Position numbers and translations under genes: made by a program. Shown piece after piece: positions 43,342 to 54,754 of a stretch of DNA of 64,000 nt. This DNA is from Chondrus crispus. Taxonomy: Eukaryota; Rhodophyta; Florideophyceae; Gigartinales; Gigartinaceae. The notes below the pieces were generated by a model that worked only from the letters and a program-made list of their open reading frames with translations, searched no databases and was not told the DNA's origin. Location: positions 94,255 to 158,254 of the forward strand of contig NW_005179003.1 of assembly GCF_000350225.1 (NCBI RefSeq), in the 5' to 3' direction. Every line of letters starts with the position of its first letter. The first letter of the stretch is position 1.

Positions 43342-45610
43342 TCCTCTGTGTCGGGACGTGGTTTGTTGAGGGGTCTTGCGAGTTATACTTGATTGCGGCG
43401 TTGTCAAAAGGTCGGGACGCTTACGGGATACACCAGATCTCGCGCGCTGGACGTCACCTTCGTCCTGCGCGTAGTGAACAAGTTGCTCGAAAGAAACCCG
43501 TTCCCGCCGGAACTCTTCGTTAAATCGAGCAACAAACGGCCTGATTGTTGGGTCCAACCCATCAATGAAGAGAGTCTTCTTCTCGTAATCCGGGTATACG
43601 TTACCACTGCGATTACTGGCCTTTGTTAGCCTCATGGCAAAAGAAGTCTCATCTTCACCAGACCTTTGTGCGGTCGCACGCAAATTCAACATAGCTTCTC
43701 GGATGGCTTTTGGCGTTGCGTACGTGCGCAGGAGGTATTGCACAGCCTCTGGCCAACTGGTTACGCCCCCGGAAGCGCGGGAGGACGAAGCCTTTGCGCT
43801 CTTGAACTGCGACGTCGCGCTACCCTTCAAGAAATAGGGTAGTGCGATATATGCTTGGGCCTCGTTCATATCGAGCGTGTTGGCTTCGTCAACAAATTGT
43901 GAGAGAAACTCGAGAATTAGGATGGGGTCCTTCCCGTTAAAACTGGAGTCCTTCATGGTGAGAGCCAAGCTCCGTATATGGTCTTTCACCTTTCCTGTCT
44001 GGTTGCTCGTGCGAGCCTGCCCCGATTTGTTCAGACGATACGTCCTATACGATAGGAGTTCGTTGAATAGGGGATTCGTCCGCTTGAGTTCCTTAAACCA
44101 TGGTGACGTTTAACTCGCGGGCGTGAAGTCACAGCATCGTGTCTTCGTGCGTGTTTTCCACGGTCTTGGTTGAAGTCATCGATCGAGGAAGAGCTGAAGG
44201 AATTGGAAGATGCCGAATCATAATTGCTTGTATCCCGGCGTTTCCCCGTTTCGTTGTTGCGACGCTCTCGTCCTGCGTCACGTTTCTTGTCGCGGCTTTT
44301 TTCGCTCCTCCTTTTCAACGATCGGAGTTCGTTGGGGTCCTCTATGTGTGGAACAAATCTTTGGGTAAACTCGTCTCATCCAGAACCTGCGGGTGATCCT
44401 CGGCCTCTGTTCGTTTGTCCGCGTTACGTGCTTCCATAAGATGGTTTACATCCGTGCGCAGCACAAGCCACTCTCGTAACACGCGCTCATCGTCATACGG
44501 AGCCTGAATGTTATTGACGATGGCGACCAAGGCCTCGATGCGGCCTTCCGCGTGTCGCTGGCGTTCCGTTATCACACCAACGCCTTCTCTAAGTGCGGCC
44601 AATGCAGATTCGAACCGGTTACTCAACTGTGTGTACAGCCGTTGGTCCAGGGACATGCAAACTTCGCGAAAGTTTTCGCTGGACATTGTCGGCTGCTGTG
44701 GGTGTGGGGCCTGTACGGGAGGTCCCGGGTCTTGGGAAGACTGCCCTTGGGTTGCGGCTGTGTTCATTGGATACTCTGCAATATGCTGCAGATCCGCGGA
44801 TCTCGTCCGATGAGTATCATGAGCGTACGTCATGACGGAGGGGTGTGAGGTGTACAACACGTGCAGGGTACCTGCGACAGTCGTGTTTGTACTGTTCACG
44901 GGTCTAACCCTATTGCTGGTGACGGGGGTTGGCGCGGTAGTTGCAGATAAGTTTGACCCTTGCAGTTGCGGCAGTTCTGGCCTCGCAATGGCAGTGGCTC
45001 TTGCAAAAGTTCTCGGGGCTGCAGTCCGTTGGATCGGACTCAGGAAAGCCGATACCGGCATTTCGGAGTTGGAGGCGAGTACTCCCGAAGTAGTTACGGT
45101 ATTGAGCCGTATTTGGTGCGAGGGGAGAAGAGTCGTCGGAAGGACATCGTAGGGAAAGACGGAAAAGGTATGCTGGGACTGTTGTACATGGTGTTGTGAG
45201 TAGTTTGTTGAACGGTTGTCAACTTGGACCTTGGGTGCAGGTCCTCGGCGCGGATATACTGCCGCGAGCGGTGTAGTCGCGACGCATTGTGCGACTTCAT
45301 CGGCCTTTCCGGAATCGATCCGAGGGTCAGCGTCAGTACAACTGGCATCGACACAATGGTTGGCCTCAACCCGAGCGTCGGAACGGCCGGAGGGCGCAGC
45401 GGTTGCGTATGACATATACAACGGTGGAAGCGTTGTGGCGTTTTGAGGGAGGGGGCTTGTCACGTTAACTTCTTGAGAATTCTCAACGGCGGGAACACCA
45501 GAGCCTCTGCCCACGCCGCTCAAAGGCTTTCGAAAAGCTTCCGCAATTTCCGGGCTGATTCCGGTAGTTCGCGTAGATCGCGTTGCGCCCACCGAAGCGG
45601 CGCGGCGCAT
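43342..45610 (-). pseudogene. gag: gypsy B gag region
   Basis: The capsid core lies at about 43400-43950 (LDMNEAQAYIALPYFL, TSWPEAVQYLLRTYATP, GNVYPDYEKKTLFIDGLD). It has the same block order as element C's gag, so the two families are related. The upstream part (44342-45610) is low-complexity and proline/threonine-rich, with a coiled-coil segment near 44500-44650. No zinc knuckle remains, because the piece ends first. Confidence 0.75.
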
Positions 45611-45700
45611 CCGGTAGAAGAAGTGACCGAAAAAAAGAGAAGAACGTAAGGGGTCAAGTAGCTAAAGATAGAAAAAGAGATGTAGAACGGATTAAAAGGG

Positions 45701-45719
45701 TTTCTAGATCGGGAGACCA
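45701..45719 (-). other. gypsy B primer-binding site
   Basis: Minus-strand TGGTCTCCCGATCTAGAAA, two bases from the LTR end at 45722. It is one base different from the element A site. Confidence 0.8.
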
Positions 45720-45721
45720 GA

Positions 45722-46300
45722 TGTAGTGCAATAGGATCGAAATGATCCTAAGGACTATCCAGGAGTTCGGCCTGGTGGGTAGCTGGGAAAAGGGAGGTGG
45801 CAGAGCTGGGGGCTGCGGATACAGTAGACTGTAGATACCGTAGGCACGTGGTAAAAGGATAGAGATAGTGATAGGGAGATAAAAGAAAAAGGGTGAAAAA
45901 CGAGCGATAGGAGTGCTATTCCCAAGACGCCGCGCGGCTCGACTACCGTGGTGGCGAGGATGGGGGTGGCTTAGCTACAAGACACGAACTTGGTTTAATC
46001 GTAGAGTGCCCTAGGATCGAGACCACTAAATACAGTAGCTCTATTAGCGTACCGTAAGGAGGCTAACCCTAATGGCAGCGGCGGAGCGGCACTGCAATGG
46101 TGCTGCGTGTAAGGGAGGAATGGTGTAGGGACTGTAATGGATGAGGTCAATTGTACACGTGGCTATTCCACGTGTACCGGAGGGCGCGGGCATGGCGAAG
46201 GACGCGTGTCGTTTGCGGAAAGACTGTCTGTGCACTGCACAGTACAGTCATGTACAGAGGACAAACAAATTGTGCAAAGGCGCGAAATCGTTGCGCTACA
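45722..46300 (-). repeat. gypsy B 5' LTR (outer edge inferred)
   Basis: On the minus strand it begins TGTAGCGCAA (46300 inward) and ends TTGCACTACA at 45722, next to the primer-binding site. The inner edge is secure. The outer edge is inferred from the matching inverted ends and the absence of a second copy. A 10-bp inverted repeat (GTACACGTGG-5-CCACGTGTAC) lies inside at 46153-46177. Confidence 0.5.
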
Positions 46301-46658
46301 TACTTCAGCAAGAAAAAGACGGGGCGCGTGGGCTATAGTAGATTGAAGAACGCTTGGGCGCGGCGAGAAAAGCAAGCCAAATACTTTCCGGTGTTGGAAA
46401 GCCGGAAGTTGTGACTGGAGCTGGATGTGGTACTAAACGTATCTATCTGGAATGCGGGGCTCCCGCAACTTGTTTGACAGTCGGTCAGCTGATCAAATAC
46501 CGCCGTGATAAAGCGCGTCAACATGCTGAATAAAAAGTTGACAAGAAAGGCGACTAGGGTAGCACATCGGGCTCGTGCAGTTGCGTTGAGAGACGAGAAG
46601 AAGAACGACCTCGGGGCGGCAAGAAAGCGCTAGCAAAAGCACAAGGATGGGATGAAAG
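46301..46658. other. spacer between gypsy B and copia D
   Basis: About 360 bp with no recognised gene or repeat. Confidence 0.35.
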
Positions 46659-46718
46659 TGATACGCAGAGACGATAGTCCGTTTTCTGCTAGTCGTGAGA
46701 CCTGACGATGTGCACATA
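46659..46718 (-). repeat. copia D left terminal repeat
   Basis: A 60-bp sequence shared with 51327-51395, apart from a 9-bp insertion in the right copy. Both copies start with TG and end with CA in minus orientation. This would be short for an LTR, so one or both may be trimmed. Confidence 0.55.
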
Positions 46719-46837
46719 AGGTGCACGGCGGCGGAGCTCTACACGTAGGCTTACGTGTTCTATGTGTACCGTATCATAGATAAGGTGGAGAAGGAGCCAT
46801 GGCCGCGGAGTGACGAGGTGAGGTTATGTGTACCGTG

Positions 46838-48352
46838 TCATTCCCCCGGTCGCGGAGTGGTCATGGCGGGTGGATTTTTCGTTGGCCCCGGGATGATGTT
46901 GAGGTTGCGGATGAGGCGTTGGAAAGGGGCGGGTTTCAGTGGTTTGGTGAAAGGATCAGCGAGCATGTTGGCGGAAGGGACGTGTTCGAGCGAGAGGTGG
47001 CGTTGCTTGATGTGGTGGTGAAGGTAGTGGCGTCGGAGGTCGATATATTTTCGTCGCTTGGTTAGACCGGTTTGTTTGGCGACCTGTATGGCTGCCTGGT
47101 TGTCCATGTACAAGGGGGTGGGGGTAGGGCGGAGCATGCCGATGTTGGCGAGGATGCGACGCAGCCATTGGGTTTGTTGGACTGCGGCAGTGGCCCCAAC
47201 ATATTCTGCTTCGCAGGTTGACAAGGCCTGGATGTTTTGCTTGGTTGAGCTCCAGCTGATAGGCGCACCGTTGAATAGGTGTACGATACCGCTGATAGAT
47301 TTTCGATCCTTCGCGTCCCCGGCGTGGTCCACGTCGGAGTAGGTGACAAGGCTGCCGAGGTGGCTGGCGGCTTGGTTCGAGGAGATGGCGAAGCTGTCTA
47401 GGAAGCTTTAAAGGCGGCTTGGGAAGTGTATGCCGGTAGACTGCGTGGCGCGGAGATAACGGGCGACGCGCTTGAGGATTGCCCAGTGCCGCTATGTGGG
47501 TGTCTTCATGGTGCAGGTCAGTTTGTTCGTAACGAGGTGGATGTCTGGCCTTGTGCAGTCTGCGATGTACCGTAGATCACCGACTGCCTGCTGGAAGAGC
47601 TTGGATTGCGAGGCGTGCGGTTGGTCGCTGGGGGTGGGGGCATGGAGGGCAGTGCTATTGGGGTAAAGGGACGGCTTCCCGTTGGCTTCCTGCATACGAA
47701 GCTTTGCGAGGAGCTGCTCGATGTAGTCTGGTTGTGATATATGCAGCGAAGCGTCCGGGTTACGAACAACTGTCCATTCGAGATAGCGGGTGGGTGTGCC
47801 GAGGCGCTTTATCGTGTACTTCTTGGCAAGCTCAACGACGAAGGCGTCGATGAGGGATGTATTTGAGGACCCCACTGCGAAGCCGTCCATGCTGACGGCG
47901 AGGAAGATGGATCCGGCCGAGGAGGTGCGGAAGAATAGGCAAAGTTCACTCCCGGACTGCTTGAAGCCAAGGGAGCGCAGGAATTTAAATGCTCCTTCTA
48001 GGTAAAGGAATCCTACGTTCTTTCCCCCATAGAGATTACCGATGAGCTGTCCGACTTCGCCGCGGTGCTTGAGCGTACCGTTGAACCGTGCCGGTTGCTT
48101 GACGTAGACGGGGCGGGAATGCTTGAAACGCTCATGCAGGTATGCCCCCTCGATATCGAGGTGCTCGAGGGGCAGCTTGTATGTGGTGGCAAATGCGAAG
48201 AGGAGGCGCACAGCGGTTTTGTCAGCCATATAAGACGTGGTTTTGTCCGGGTCATAGTGGAAATGTGGCCGCATTTTGTCGCCACGGATGGTGAAGCGAG
48301 CCTTGCGCTTCGTTATCCCGCCAGGTCCGTTTCGCTTGTACCGGTAGGTCAT
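46838..48352 (-). pseudogene. copia D reverse transcriptase and RNase H
   Basis: RT segment 47492-48352, with LEHLDIEGAYLHERF and a QLIGNLYGGKN-like block. Near the end of RT come DYIEQLLAKL and AVGDLRYIADCTRPDI. RNase H at 46838-47332 has RKSISGIVHLFNG, STCEAEY, YMDNQAAIQVA and ADPFTKPLK. These are copia rather than gypsy signatures. Confidence 0.85.
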
Positions 48353-48354
48353 CT

Positions 48355-49560
48355 TCAGCGGGAGAGGGGGGAGGTCTTGGGGATGCAGGAGGAGTCGGAG
48401 ATCCAGGCGATGGCTTTTTTATTGTCCAGCTTGTCTAGCTCGGCGTCCTGAGCTGCGCTCCAGGCCGCGGAATCGGGGTATTTGCGCGCTTGGGTGGGGT
48501 TTAAGGGCACCGGGGTGAAGCTGGTGACTTTTGTGGGGGTAGGGTGGGGCGTGAAAGTCTTGAATACGGCAGAGGTGGTGTAGGTGGGGTCCGTCGCTCG
48601 GTGGTACTGCTTGAAATCCAATGCGCAGATGCGGTGGCAGACGTTATTCTGGGTGTTGAGGACCATGATTTTTTTAGTGTCTAGCGCGTAGAGGTAGCGC
48701 GCGGGGTGCGATCGTGAGTCCAACTTCTTCCTTGCTGTCTTTTCAGTGAGGGTTGGGACCGTGCCGAGTTGGCCGAAGACGAGGAGCTTGCTCAGATACG
48801 GGGGTTCGCCATACCAAAGAGTATGGGGGAGGGCGCCTGTTGCCGAGTGGACAGTGATATTGTATTTAAAAGCCGCGTCTCGCACAGCGTCTTCCCAATG
48901 CGAGAGCGAGAGTCGGCTGTGTTGTAACGACGCACGTGCGGCAGGGAGGAGCGTCCGGTTGATTCGTTCAGCGAGGCTGTTCTGTTGCGGAGTATGGGGC
49001 AGTGAGGAGTCGTGGGACAGATCATGGGCGAGGTAGACTTGTCGGGCTTGTTTGGATATGTATTCTCCCGCGTTGTCGGTGCGGAAGATATGGGGGGGTA
49101 GCCGTGGAATTTCGTGATGAGGGCGATGATACGATCCAGCCGATGCGAGAGCAGTTTTCGGTTGGGGAGGAAGTCCAGTATGACATACCGAGATGCCGTG
49201 TCGATGATTAGGAGGACGTAGCGGTTTACTTATCTGGATGTGGGAGCCACGGGGCCGCAGATGTCGCTGCTGAGTACGCTGGAGACGAGGTAGCGGTGCG
49301 GGGCGGCCAGGCGGAAAGGTCGGGGTTTCTGTTTGCCATGCGCGCAGGAGGAGCAGGTGAGCGTGTGGGGGCGGTGGGCGAGGCTGTGAGGGAGGTGGGG
49401 GATAAGTTGGAGTTGTGCCATTCGTTGGAGGGTCAGGGGTTGGGCGTGGTTGAAGACCATGTGGTTGTGATGGTGCTCGAGGTCCTGCTGTGTGGGTGGC
49501 AGGGGTGGGGGTAAGGTCCCGATAGGGTTGTGTAAGCTGTGTAGGATTGGTTGCACAAGT
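48355..49560 (-). pseudogene. copia D integrase region
   Basis: A zinc-binding segment near 49270-49420 (CSSCAHGKQKPRPF with upstream histidines) is followed by SSDICGP, the start of the catalytic core. The C-terminal part (48355-48885) has TGALPHTLWYGEPPYLSKLLVFG, the usual copia integrase tail leading into RT. The catalytic core in between is poorly preserved. Confidence 0.75.
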
Positions 49561-49596
49561 TGGGGCAGGACTTGGAGGGTCGGGATTGGTGTGCGT

Positions 49597-51201
49597 TTAA
49601 CCAGTTTCCGGTGGCGTGGCTGGGGCCCGGAGGGGAGCTGCTTGAGCTGTACGGGATGCGGGAAGTGCCGGTTGTGGTTGAGGCGGGCGTGTGGGAACAG
49701 TTTGGTGATCGCCGAGGGTCCGAGCGGAGCGAGCTTGGGCGGTTTTGGATGGACGGTCGAGAATGTAAAGGCCTCCTTTGAAGGCGGCGGTTCTAACGAT
49801 GGGGTTTACTGAGGGCTGTTTCGTGTTGACGATGTAAGCGTTCTGTGCTGTAAATGCAACCATTCTGGCAGTGCGTGCGAGGTCGTGCACTGATACTAAG
49901 TTGTGGGTGACGGATGGTTTGGAAAGCGCGGGGAGGGCGAGTTTAACCTTTCGGTTGGTCACCAGCTGCAACGTTCCATGATGCGTGGAGGATGATTTGG
50001 AGTCAGTAGCGGTTTGGGTGGGGATGGGTGTCGTGAGAGGCAGCATGTTTGCGGTAGGTCGGTAGACGTGTTTGGGATGGGCACCAGAATCAAAAATAAA
50101 CGTACTGTCGTTGTCGGCGGAGGCGGAATCGTCGTCGTCGGCTATGAGCTGTTGTTCGAGGGCTTCAAGGGCTGTGTTGGCCTGCATAGCTCGGCGAGAA
50201 GGAGCCCGACCGGACGACCTACGTTTGGTGCTGGAACCCGACGGCTGCTGCGGGGTGGCGTAGGGGGCCTGCGGCCATTGCCCGTACGCTGGGTAAGGGG
50301 CGGGGTAGGGTGGGGCTGCCGGTCCCGGGTAGGGGTATCCAGGCGGCTGATAGCTGGCAGGTATTTGGTACGGGGCGACGGGTGCTTGGTACGGGAAATG
50401 CGGAGGGGGGTAGTAGCGGCCGCGGTGTCCTCTGCTGTGGCCTCGACCGTGACCTCCACGGCCTTGCTCGCGTCGCTTGGTCTGTGTGGAGGCCCTGGGG
50501 GTGGAGTAATCTTCGTCTTTTGAGGAGATTTTGTGACGAGCTTCAATGGCCTCAAGATGACGTTCAGTTTGGGCGACGGAAGGTGGAATGTTGTCGTTTT
50601 CGATCAACTGGGTAGGTAGATGCTTGAAGCGGCTGTGCGCGGACAAGCCCTCGGCAATAAACTTGACGGTGGTATCCTCATCGTTGATTTCCGGGTATTG
50701 TGCGTTCTTCATTTTGTTGCGGAGGGTGCGGTGTTGGGTGATGTATTCGCTGACGGAGATCTCGGGAGTGAGTCTGATGCCTTCCGCTTGTTGGCGGAGG
50801 ATGTGGTGGTCCATTATCGTCGATGAGGAGAATATGGTCTTAATGGACGCAACGAGGTCGTACGGGGTATATTCTGTGTTGATTTTGAGTTTGGCGGAGA
50901 TTGTTGAAGGGAGACTCTTCATGATTGCTAGGCGGACGAGGCCCCTTTGTTGACAGTAGGCGGCGTATTCGTCGGAGGAAGGGTCTGGAGGGGTGTAAGT
51001 GGCGGAGAGGAAGTCCGGGAAGGCGTGGACGTCGATGAAGTCGGTTAAGGACATCAGCCAGATGTGGAGATTGGCACCGTTCGTGCTGAGGTCGGGAATG
51101 GAGTGTTCAGTGGCGTGTTGTTCAGGCAGAGTTGCCATGTTGTTCGCGGAGGTTGGAGCTCGACGCGTGGGGGCCTGGGCGGAGTGGGGTTCTCGACGCA
51201 C
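49597..51201 (-). pseudogene. gag: copia D gag and protease region
   Basis: A 534-codon frame. An N-terminal copia-type capsid domain (about residues 25-230) is followed by an RG-rich and PY-rich linker. A retropepsin-like FDSGAH motif lies near residue 384 and LVSVHDLA near 452. Copia elements lack LTR-distal env; none is seen here. Confidence 0.8.
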
Positions 51202-51326
51202 CGGTGTAGAGTAGCCGTTGTACTCGAGGTGGCTGGGCGCGCGCCGTTTTCGGGTGCTGCGACGGGGGGGCTGGGAAAGGGGTTCAATGTTGATCGTACC
51301 AGAGTGTGCGGGGTACGACCATAACC

Positions 51327-51395
51327 TGATACGCAGAGACGATAGTCCGTTTTCTGCTAGTCGTGAGACCTGATCAGGTCGACGATGTGCACATA
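51327..51395 (-). repeat. copia D right terminal repeat
   Basis: The partner of the 46659-46718 repeat, 69 bp long. Homology stops at 51395, where the next element begins. Confidence 0.55.
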
Positions 51396-51490
51396 GGGAA
51401 TATCCCCTAGCATCCGATACACGACTACCTAATTGGGTGCCTTCAGCTGAATGTCTAAATTGAGTCTAAATAAGTCGATATCTTTAGACG

Positions 51491-51654
51491 TGTACACTGT
51501 GTGTATAGGGGTGAAACTCCACCGGAAATAGCACGCGTCTGTAAGCACTTACTGACAGTCGGGCGTCTCGCTGTACCCGCCTCGCCGCCGACCCATAAGT
51601 AGTAGAAGCGAGCTGTCCTATCCCGCTACCTCTCCTCCCCATGTCTATTTCTCT
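51491..51654 (+). repeat. left terminal direct repeat of the DIRS-type element
   Basis: Starts TGTACACTGTGTGTAT and ends ATGTCTATTTCTCT. It is the same length as the copy at 55631-55794, and almost all differences are single bases. Confidence 0.85.
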
Positions 51655-51725
51655 TTGCGAGAAATTCCCCTCAGCAAGCGAGGCGGTGACACATTCTACG
51701 GAGTGCAGCCAGAGCCCTCAGAGAG

Positions 51726-52407
51726 ATGAATGAACAAGCAACTGATCCGTCCGAAGTCCCGCTGCCCCCCGCGGTCGTGCAGCCCGCGCTCGCCGTGAGG
51801 GCCGCCTGGGAAAGCGCGGTACCATCGCGTCGGGACTACGGGGATGTGGTATCAGAGCTAAGCGCTCTCAAGATGGTAGGAGAAGGAAGCGTTTTCGAGC
51901 GGGGGCCCCATGTGCCCGTCACGCACATGGGGTACTTCAAACCCCCCGCGGACGCCCTCCTCTCTGAGTTGAGCTCGAGGGACCGGTGGTCGGCTAAAGA
52001 ATGGGAATAAATCAACGCTGCCTGGGTTTGGACTGAGCTGGGTTTGGACTGAGCTGGGTGTGGCGGCTTTGGGGGTGGCCAGGGACCAGACGGAGGACGT
52101 TGCAAGCCTAGCGCGCAAGTTAGCTCTAGCGGAGAAGGCGATGAAGGCTGCGCTCGAGGTGTTGTCTATGAGGGCGCAGTACTTTAGGGAGATCACTGAG
52201 CAGGGAGTTGAGGCTGCCCGGCAGATGTCCTTCCTGGTGGAGCAAAGACACGACGCTGTGTTCTCTGAATCCTACCGCTCCGCCAGGGAGGCGTTGACGA
52301 GCAAGCTGGAGGTCGAGGCTGCGAAGATTCTGGCCAAGGCGCGGTTGGAGAGGGCTACGGGGAACAGAAACAATGGACCCCCGCAGGCGGGGTCCAGTGA
52401 TCAGTGA
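51726..52407 (+). pseudogene. gag: DIRS-type element gag-like region
   Basis: Two helical, alanine- and glutamate-rich open segments precede the RT. The second (52060-52407) is coiled-coil-like (LARKLALAEKAMKAALEVL). They sit where DIRS elements carry their poorly conserved first reading frame. Assignment is by position, not by motif. Confidence 0.4.
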
Positions 52408-52715
52408 TGGCGAAAGACGGAGCCGGTGTCGCCGCAATGGGAAGGGGAGGAGCACCATTGTGGCCCGGAACGGCCCTCAGGGCGGACGCTTGGCGTTCGG
52501 AGGTGGGGGCCAGTGAGTACCTGACGAGGCAGATCCGTTACGGGATATTGGATCTGCCTTCGGTGCCCTTTGAGGAAGGGTTGGTACTAGGGGAGCTCCC
52601 CCAGTCAGAGGAGGACAGGACGTTTGGAAGGGATGATCTGGAGAGGGGGTGCAAAGAGGGGCTGTAAGAGCGCGTGGGGTTCGAAGAAGCGATGGAGGCG
52701 GCGTAACGTGAACGA

Positions 52716-54553
52716 ATGGTGTCCTCAGCTTTCACTGTGTGGCAGGGGGAGGGCGTCGACGGCCGCCGGCGATTTGTAATTAATTTCAAACGCCAAAGCA
52801 AGCACCGGGAGAAGGGGTCAATCAAGATGGAGAAACTGCAGTCATTCGCCACACAGCTGCGATGTGGGGATACACTAATGTCGTGGGACATTAAGAGTGG
52901 GTACCGCCACTTCTATCTCCACCCGCGCATGCGCCAGTTCTTCCTCTTCCGTTACGACGGTGTCTTCTACCGTTGCATTGCCCTGCCGTTCGGGTGGGGC
53001 CGGTCCGTGCTGTGGTGCACCAAGCTTCTGCGCCCGCTGGTGCAGCACCTGCGCGAGCGCTTGGGCTACCGCGTGCTGCCTTACATCGGCGACTTCGCTT
53101 GCGCGCCCTCTCCGCTGGGGCGCCCGTCAACGAGAGGGGACTGTGCAAGAGCGGGGCGAAGGTTGACCGGGCGCTTCGGGCGGCTGGGGCTGGTGCGGCA
53201 CGAGAACAAGGGATATTGGGAGGGGACGCCGGTCCTGGAGCATCTGGGCTGCGTTGTCGACACCGAGAAGATGCGCGTGTTTGCGTCGGAGAAGAAGGTC
53301 CTAAGGCTGCGGCGGCTGGCGAAGGAGTTGTTGCTGGGCGCGCAACTCAAACGGCGACTGGTGTCTCTCCGCAAGCTCTGCCATTTCTGCGGCGTCGCCG
53401 TGTCCATGACCCTCGCGCTCTCGCTTTCTCGCTTCTACACTTGCAGCCTCTACTTCGACATGACCCTCGCCGGGCTGCGAGCAGCGGAGCGCGAGGAGCG
53501 AGGGCCAAGTACGAAGGGGGGCCTTGTTGCGAGCGAGTTCTGGGACGTACCCGCTCAGGGAGACCAGAGGTTTCTCCGATTTGAGCTGTGCGCGAAGAGA
53601 TGCAGAAGATCCGCCTGTGCCGGCAGTCGCTTCGCGACCTGCGGTACTGGCGCGCGCTGACGCGCGGGGAGGGTCGCGATCTCGTCCGCGTCGCTCCGGA
53701 CCTGACGATGCACTCCGACGCTGCCGACGTGGGCTACAGAGGAACGCTCGGTTCGGATGTGCTGGCAGGATCGCAGGGTTTGTGGGAGGGTCAAGGTTTC
53801 TGGACGGCGGCCGACCGCGTGCAGTCGATCACTTTGAAGGAGTTGAGGGCAGTTCGCATGTTGCTGCAGCGGCACTTCGCCGCGTATGTCAGCCGGCCGG
53901 ACGTGCGCAAGCTTCTGCTGCACGACGACAACCAAGCCGTCTGCTTCATCCTGAACGCGATGGTGTCTTCGTCCAAGCCGATGATGGCGGAACTCCGGCG
54001 GCGGCACGTCATGATGCGAACGCTTGGGGTGTCAATCGAGGCCCGCTGGCTGCCTTCCGCCGTCAAGCGATTCGCCGACGCCCTCATGGCGTCGGCGAAT
54101 CGCTTGACGTCGCCGGGGTCCCAAGTCGGGGACAGGCTGTCCCGGACTTGAGACCCGGGCGACGTGCAGGCGACGACGCAGCTCCTGGCATCCATACAGG
54201 ACGAGCACCGGCTCGACTCGGTGGTGTTCGCATCCCGGCCGCTGGGCGAGACGGCGGTGGCACGCCGCAAGTACCTCGCGACGCAGATGACGGAGGACTG
54301 GGGCGACGGGAGGGCGCGGCTATAGAACCCCCCGTTCGATCTCCTCCCGTTGGTCGTTCGCAAGCTCGTGGCGGATGGTGGGAAGGGTGTCCTGGTGGCA
54401 CCCCACTGGCCAGCGCAAGCTTGGCATGCGCAGTTGGTGGCTCACGCCACCAGCTACAAGATCCTACAACCGGACGACGTCGCCTTCTCTCTACTGCGAA
54501 GTACGAAGAAGGGCAACGACGCCTGGTCTGTCGTACTCGCAACGATGGCGTAA
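52716..54553 (+). pseudogene. DIRS-type reverse transcriptase and RNase H
   Basis: RT segment with SWDIKSGYRHFYLHP (near 52883) and ALPFGWGRSVLWCTKLL (near 52980). A palm motif region lies near 53085 and RKLCHFCG near 53370. RNase H follows at about 53690-54150 (TMHSDAADVGYRGTL, LKELRAV, HDDNQAVC). A C-terminal extension NPPFDLLP ... VLVAPHWPAQAWHAQL lies near 54330-54430. The RT type, with FGW and PHWPAQ blocks, is that of the DIRS order. Confidence 0.8.
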
Positions 54554-54754
54554 GGCTCGCATGGCAGGAGGAGATAAGAGATGCTGTGTTGTCGAGGTGC
54601 GGGGATGATGGCGCAACCGGTAGGGCTCAAGCGGCCGCAGACCTCCTCGCTGACTTCGGTTGGACGGCTGGGGCCTGGCTCAACTGATCGAGCCAGATCA
54701 AGTAGTGTTTTGGATTCTGCGATGAGGATGGTAGGCCTAAACTAGGTGCGTCCG

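Larger units (their letters stand above)
43342..46300 (-). mobile_element. Ty3/gypsy element B, right (5' end) piece
   Basis: A minus-strand gypsy 5' end: LTR (45722-46300), primer-binding site and gag. The gag runs to 43342, where element C's LTR begins. No protease, RT or integrase of B is present. With the chromodomain piece at 27861-28592 it makes two ends of what was probably one kind of element, with element C between. Fossil, with a few breaks in gag. Confidence 0.8.
46659..51395 (-). mobile_element. Ty1/copia retrotransposon D
   Basis: A minus-strand copia element with the order gag, protease, integrase, RT, RNase H (reading from 51201 to 46838). A short direct repeat of 60-69 bp that begins TGTGCACATCGTC and ends CTGCGTATCA flanks it at 46659-46718 and 51327-51395. 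It probably represents LTR remnants. The flanking bases do not form a target duplication. All domains are present, but the coding part has several breaks, so it is a fossil. Confidence 0.88.

Noticed and set aside
43342-43346. Target-site duplication for element C
   Set aside because: TCCTC on the right does not match CACAC on the left, so no duplication can be claimed.
44600-44640. tRNA-like B-box words (GATTCGAACC) here and at 32046
   Set aside because: They lie inside retroelement coding sequence without a matching A-box or cloverleaf.
46659-46843. A longer 185-bp LTR for copia D, ending at a purine run near 46843
   Set aside because: Only the first 60 bp are found in the right copy, so the rest cannot be shown to be LTR.
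50014-50523. 169-codon Gly/Val/Arg-rich frame opposite copia D gag
   Set aside because: It is antisense to the Pro/Gly-rich gag linker and has low-complexity composition.
53524-54687. 387-codon open frame overlapping the RT-RNase H region on the plus strand
   Set aside because: It is Arg/Gly-rich without domains. The other frame shows RNase H motifs, so this is a high-GC shadow.
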